Source: Saprospiraceae bacterium
Lineage (GTDB): Bacteria > Bacteroidota > Bacteroidia > Chitinophagales > Saprospiraceae
Reading direction: 5' to 3'
DNA: 64,000 nt
Assembly (NCBI GenBank): GCA_016718505.1
Contig: JADKDE010000001.1
Span: 889,501-953,500 of the forward strand
This document shows, one piece after another, positions 61,185 to 64,000 of this stretch. Numbering within the stretch: position 1 is the first letter of the stretch; the number at the start of each line of letters is the position of its first letter. The position numbers and the translations under genes were made by a program. The notes under the pieces were generated by a model. The model saw only the letters and a program-made list of their open reading frames with translations. It ran no database searches and was not told the DNA's origin.

Positions 61185-62891
61185 TTAATCTTCAATCCTC
61201 TCTGGTTGTAGCCCCCACTGTTCAGGAGACCTCCAAAGAGAAGAAAGCAGAAGTTCTCGCATGAAGAAGAATTCTTTAGGCAGTTTATTGTAAAAAGTTG
61301 AGAACAACTCTTCATGGCCCAACAATTCTTTCTTCCATACTTCTCGGTCAATGGTCATAATTTTTTCAAAATCATCCCTAGAAAATTCTAAGCCATTCCA
61401 ATCGATGTCCCGATACCTAGGTACCCATCCAATCGGGCTTTCTACGGCTGCGGCTTGCCCTTGAATTCTGCCTATAATCCACTTAAGAACGCGCATGTTT
61501 TGACCAAATCCAGGCCAGATAAACTTACCATTTTCGTCTTTTCTAAACCAATTGACAGAGAAAATTCTAGGGGCATTCGGCAAAGATCTACCGAATTGCA
61601 ACCAGTGATTGATATAATCACCGATATTGTAACCCATAAATGGAAGCATAGCAAATGGATCTCTACGCACTACTCCCTGAGCTCCAACAGCTGCTGCTGT
61701 GGTCTCACTGCCCATGGTAGCAGCTAGATACACCCCAAAATTCCAATTGAAAGACTGATGTACTAGTGGAATACCAGTCGCTCGACGTCCTCCAAATAAG
61801 AAGGCTGCAATCGGAACTCCTTGTGGATTGTCCCAGTCGGCATCAACGGCTGGATTTTGATGTGCAGGCGCTGTAAAACGACTGTTGGCGTGGGCTGCTG
61901 GTTTTCCACTGTTTTTATCATAAGGCTTACCATGCCAATCGATGAGACCGTCTGGAACCTCCTTGGTCATACCTTCCCACCACACACATTTATCTGGCGT
62001 AATTGCAACATTGGTAAAAATGGTATTGGCTCTGATCGAAGCCATTGCATTCGGGTTCGTTTCGACATTGGTACCAGGAGCTACACCAAAATATCCGCTT
62101 TCAGGATTGATGGCTTTCAGCTTACCACTTTCATCTTTGTGGATCCATGCGATGTCGTCACCAACGGTTGTAACTTTCCATCCATCCATTTCTTTAGGTG
62201 GAATCAACATGGCAAAATTGGTCTTACCACATGCACTTGGAAAAGATGCTGCTATATATGTTTTTTTCTTGTCTGGCGATTCAACACCCATGATGAGCAT
62301 GTGTTCTGCCAACCAACCTTCGTCGTGCGCAAGTACCGAAGCGATCCTCAAAGCAAAGCATTTCTTTCCTAGAAGTGCGTTTCCACCATAGCCACTTCCA
62401 AAGGAAATGACCAATCTTTCTTCAGGGAAATGGGTGATATATTTTTCTTGGTTGCAAGGCCATAATGCATCTTTTTCACCTTCAGCCAATGGAGCACCAA
62501 GCGTGTGTACGCATTTTACATAATCGTTAGAATCTAAGTAAGGCATCACTTGATCGCCTATCCTAGTCATAATCTTCATGTTGACGACGACGTATTCAGA
62601 GTCTGTAATTTCTATCCCATACCTAGAATAAGGTGAGCCAATGGGGCCCATGCAAAAGGGGATGACGTACATGGTACGACCTTTCATACACCCTTCCATT
62701 AGGGCATTCAATTTGGACTTCATTTCGCTAGGTTCCATCCAGTTGTTGGTAGGCCCAGCATCGTCTTTTTTTCGGCTGCAAATAAAAGTTCTGTCTTCTA
62801 CCCTTGCCACATCGCTTGGATCGCTAAAACACGCAAAACTGTTGGGGTGTTTTTGTTCGTTTAGCTTGATAAATGTGCCTTTATCTACCAA
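61185..62891 (-). CDS. pckG: Phosphoenolpyruvate carboxykinase (GTP), main part of frameshifted gene
   Basis: 568 codons covering most of a GTP-type PEPCK. Motifs: DVARVEDRTFICSRKKDDAG, the P-loop FPSACGKTNFAML, the PEP/Mn region CVWWEGMTKEVP, and NFGVYLAATMGSETTAAA. It forms PEP from oxaloacetate at the start of gluconeogenesis. The apparent ATG at 62891 is not the real start: the N-terminus lies in the 62885-63040 frame and joins it when one C is added to the CC at about 62896, giving YDNFATQLVDKGTFIKL. The repaired enzyme would have about 620 residues, normal for the family. It converges on the S4-domain gene. Confidence 0.95.
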   Translation of the reverse strand: MVDKGTFIKLNEQKHPNSFACFSDPSDVARVEDRTFICSRKKDDAGPTNNWMEPSEMKSKLNALMEGCMKGRTMYVIPFCMGPIGSPYSRYGIEITDSEYVVVNMKIMTRIGDQVMPYLDSNDYVKCVHTLGAPLAEGEKDALWPCNQEKYITHFPEERLVISFGSGYGGNALLGKKCFALRIASVLAHDEGWLAEHMLIMGVESPDKKKTYIAASFPSACGKTNFAMLIPPKEMDGWKVTTVGDDIAWIHKDESGKLKAINPESGYFGVAPGTNVETNPNAMASIRANTIFTNVAITPDKCVWWEGMTKEVPDGLIDWHGKPYDKNSGKPAAHANSRFTAPAHQNPAVDADWDNPQGVPIAAFLFGGRRATGIPLVHQSFNWNFGVYLAATMGSETTAAAVGAQGVVRRDPFAMLPFMGYNIGDYINHWLQFGRSLPNAPRIFSVNWFRKDENGKFIWPGFGQNMRVLKWIIGRIQGQAAAVESPIGWVPRYRDIDWNGLEFSRDDFEKIMTIDREVWKKELLGHEELFSTFYNKLPKEFFFMRELLLSSLWRSPEQWGLQPERIED

Positions 62892-63040
62892 TTGGTGGCA
62901 AAATTATCATATTCTGCCTGTGAGCCGTTACACCAATAGATACCATCCGCTTCGAAAAATTTGGCCAGATCCTCGACCCAACCATTCAAGCTTTTTTTCT
63001 TAGAAATGATACCTTCGTGATTATTTCCAGATTTACTCAT
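62885..63040 (-). CDS. pckG: PEP carboxykinase N-terminal fragment
   Basis: 51 codons from an ATG at 63040 to a TAG at 62885-62887. The text SLNGWVEDLAKFFEADGIYW then CNGSQAEYDNFAT matches the N-terminal helix and C-G-S/D strand of GTP-type PEPCK (the D-G-x-x-W-C-x-G-S motif). It then shifts frame into NW and a stop. It belongs to the gene whose main part starts at 62891. Below the usual size cut-off, so easily missed. Confidence 0.88.
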   Translation of the reverse strand: MSKSGNNHEGIISKKKSLNGWVEDLAKFFEADGIYWCNGSQAEYDNFATNW

Positions 63041-63113
63041 AAAATATTTGTAATTTGTTTAAATTATCCTATAAAATTACGACAAATAATTCTATTTTTT
63101 TTGTAAAAATCAT

Positions 63114-63542
63114 TCATAAAATTTTGCTCATATAGCGGTGCATTATTCCTACTTCCTCAAAGGGTTCTTTTGAAATTTCATAATTTAATTTTAGATAAAA
63201 AGGAACTGCGGTATCCCGTGCGTGGCAGTAAATGGTAGAGCAATCTAGTTCTTTGGCTCTTTTCTCGACAAAATTTACCAAGCCCTGTCCGATGCCTTGA
63301 TTTTGGAGGGAAGGATCGACGGCAACTTGTCGCATTTTTGCCTTATCTCCTTCGATTTTGAGTTGAATGACGCCTACGATTCGGGCATTATGCGTGGCGA
63401 TGTAGCAGTGCTCTATATATTCTTTGGCGATATCTTCGGCCACAAAATCCATGTCTAAAGGCTTTCTAAGTACCTCATACCTCAGTTTTAGGGCTTCATC
63501 AAAGTCTGGAGTACCGAATAATATTTCGTTATATTCAATCAC
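63114..63542 (-). CDS. GNAT family N-acetyltransferase
   Basis: 142 residues. The acetyl-CoA site reads RQVAVDPSLQNQGIGQGLVN (the Q-N-Q-G-I-G loop), preceded by ARIVGVIQLKIEG and followed by TIYCHARDTAVPFYLKLNYE. Resembles the ElaA-like or short-chain GNAT type. The acceptor substrate is unknown. Its ATG overlaps the stop of the acetoacetyl-CoA synthetase gene by 4 bases, so the two are translationally coupled, while the PEPCK gene begins 74 bases downstream. Confidence 0.9.
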   Translation of the reverse strand: MIEYNEILFGTPDFDEALKLRYEVLRKPLDMDFVAEDIAKEYIEHCYIATHNARIVGVIQLKIEGDKAKMRQVAVDPSLQNQGIGQGLVNFVEKRAKELDCSTIYCHARDTAVPFYLKLNYEISKEPFEEVGIMHRYMSKIL

Positions 63543-64000
63543 AGGTTGGCTATTTTTTGTTGAAAAGAAATGAAAAAATCCAAAGATTGAGGGTTTCTGA
63601 CGCTACCTAAATTGACTGATTTTTCTAGGGGTTTTCCTAGCAATATTTTTTTGATGGGTGCCTCGAGTTTTTTGCCACTGATGGTATATGGAATGTCGGA
63701 AACCTGAATGATTTCGTCTGGAACATGCCTAGGAGAATAGGTGGACTTTAGGCAAAGGTTGATGCTAGATTTAAGTTCTTCGGTCAGCGTGTGACCATGT
63801 TTTAGCACAACAAATAAGGGCATATAATGCGTATTTCCATTGTCTAGCTCGAGATTGACGATCAGCGAATCTTGGATGGCGTCGATGGTGTCAACAGCCC
63901 TATATATTTCTGATGTACCGATGCGGATACCGTGTCTATTGAGCGTAGCATCAGATCGGCCGTATATGACCATCCCATTGTTCGGCGTGATACGAATCCA
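63539..64000 (-). CDS. Acetoacetate-CoA ligase, C-terminal part (gene continues past right edge)
   Basis: About 153 codons are visible and the frame stays open to the window edge (WIRITPNNGMVIYGRSDATL at the start of the visible part). The C-terminal AMP-binding subdomain shows GRSDATLNRHGIRIGTSEIY, YSPRHVPDEIIQVSDIPYTI and SGKKLEAPIKKILLG, in which the Lys of the G-K-K motif is the adenylation-linked lysine. These match acetoacetyl-CoA synthetase more closely than acetyl-CoA synthetase. It activates acetoacetate with ATP and CoA, as in ketone-body or leucine use. The full enzyme is about 650 residues. Confidence 0.9.
   Translation of the reverse strand, partial: WIRITPNNGMVIYGRSDATLNRHGIRIGTSEIYRAVDTIDAIQDSLIVNLELDNGNTHYMPLFVVLKHGHTLTEELKSSINLCLKSTYSPRHVPDEIIQVSDIPYTISGKKLEAPIKKILLGKPLEKSVNLGSVRNPQSLDFFISFQQKIANL

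Overview
The window comes from a Bacteroidota chromosome, most likely the Saprospiria/Saprospiraceae side of the phylum (an inference from gene content). The evidence is: many secreted proteins, two with a C-terminal type IX secretion (T9SS) sorting domain; a MoxR-DUF58-VWA (Bat/aerotolerance) operon; a GTP-dependent PEP carboxykinase; a hybrid-like propeller sensor kinase; no visible Shine-Dalgarno preference; and repeated TAnnTTTG -7 promoter boxes a short way upstream of genes. No rRNA, tRNA or CRISPR array was recognised.  Layout. 1-13003: partial holA, a frameshifted NtrY-like sensor kinase, a frameshifted DUF6427-type membrane protein, a two-gene module (unknown protein plus trypsin-like protease with zinc ribbon), an exonuclease/MbnP-lipoprotein/EVE operon, and an RprXY-like two-component system. 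13294-19417: double-PDZ protein, CutA, an exported unknown, then the M23 peptidase/peroxiredoxin/HflX operon. 20049-24992: a 1647-residue secreted protein (HYR-like, dockerin-like and cohesin-like regions, T9SS tail). 25278-30366: TMTC-like membrane TPR protein, DprA, TypA/BipA. 30650-36257: a receiver-only regulator, a propeller sensor kinase and a secreted glycosidase-like T9SS protein in one direction. 36429-44607: glycosyltransferase and the Bat operon with one unrecognised extra gene. 44608-50431: an AT-rich accessory block (solo HicB-like protein, ParDE, DUF6624 protein, unknown secreted proteins) bracketed by two ~190-bp direct repeats and followed by a decayed IS5-family element. 50432-64000: S9 peptidase, two membrane proteins, pgk, metallophosphoesterase, a second DUF58 protein, PPK2, S4 RNA-binding protein, PEPCK, a GNAT enzyme and partial acetoacetyl-CoA synthetase.  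Three genome-scale observations stand out. First, at least eight copies of a GC-rich, hairpin-forming intergenic repeat (~100-145 bp, ends resembling TTGGGCGTGCCC and CCACCCCTCACGC) sit almost exclusively at gene ends. Second, single-base indels, mostly in homopolymers, split at least five otherwise well-conserved genes plus the transposase. This looks more like uncorrected sequencing error than biology, so the broken genes are probably intact in the cell. Third, the paired direct repeats around the toxin-antitoxin block look like the borders of a mobile or recombining segment. Function assignments come from reading motifs by eye; no database search was run.
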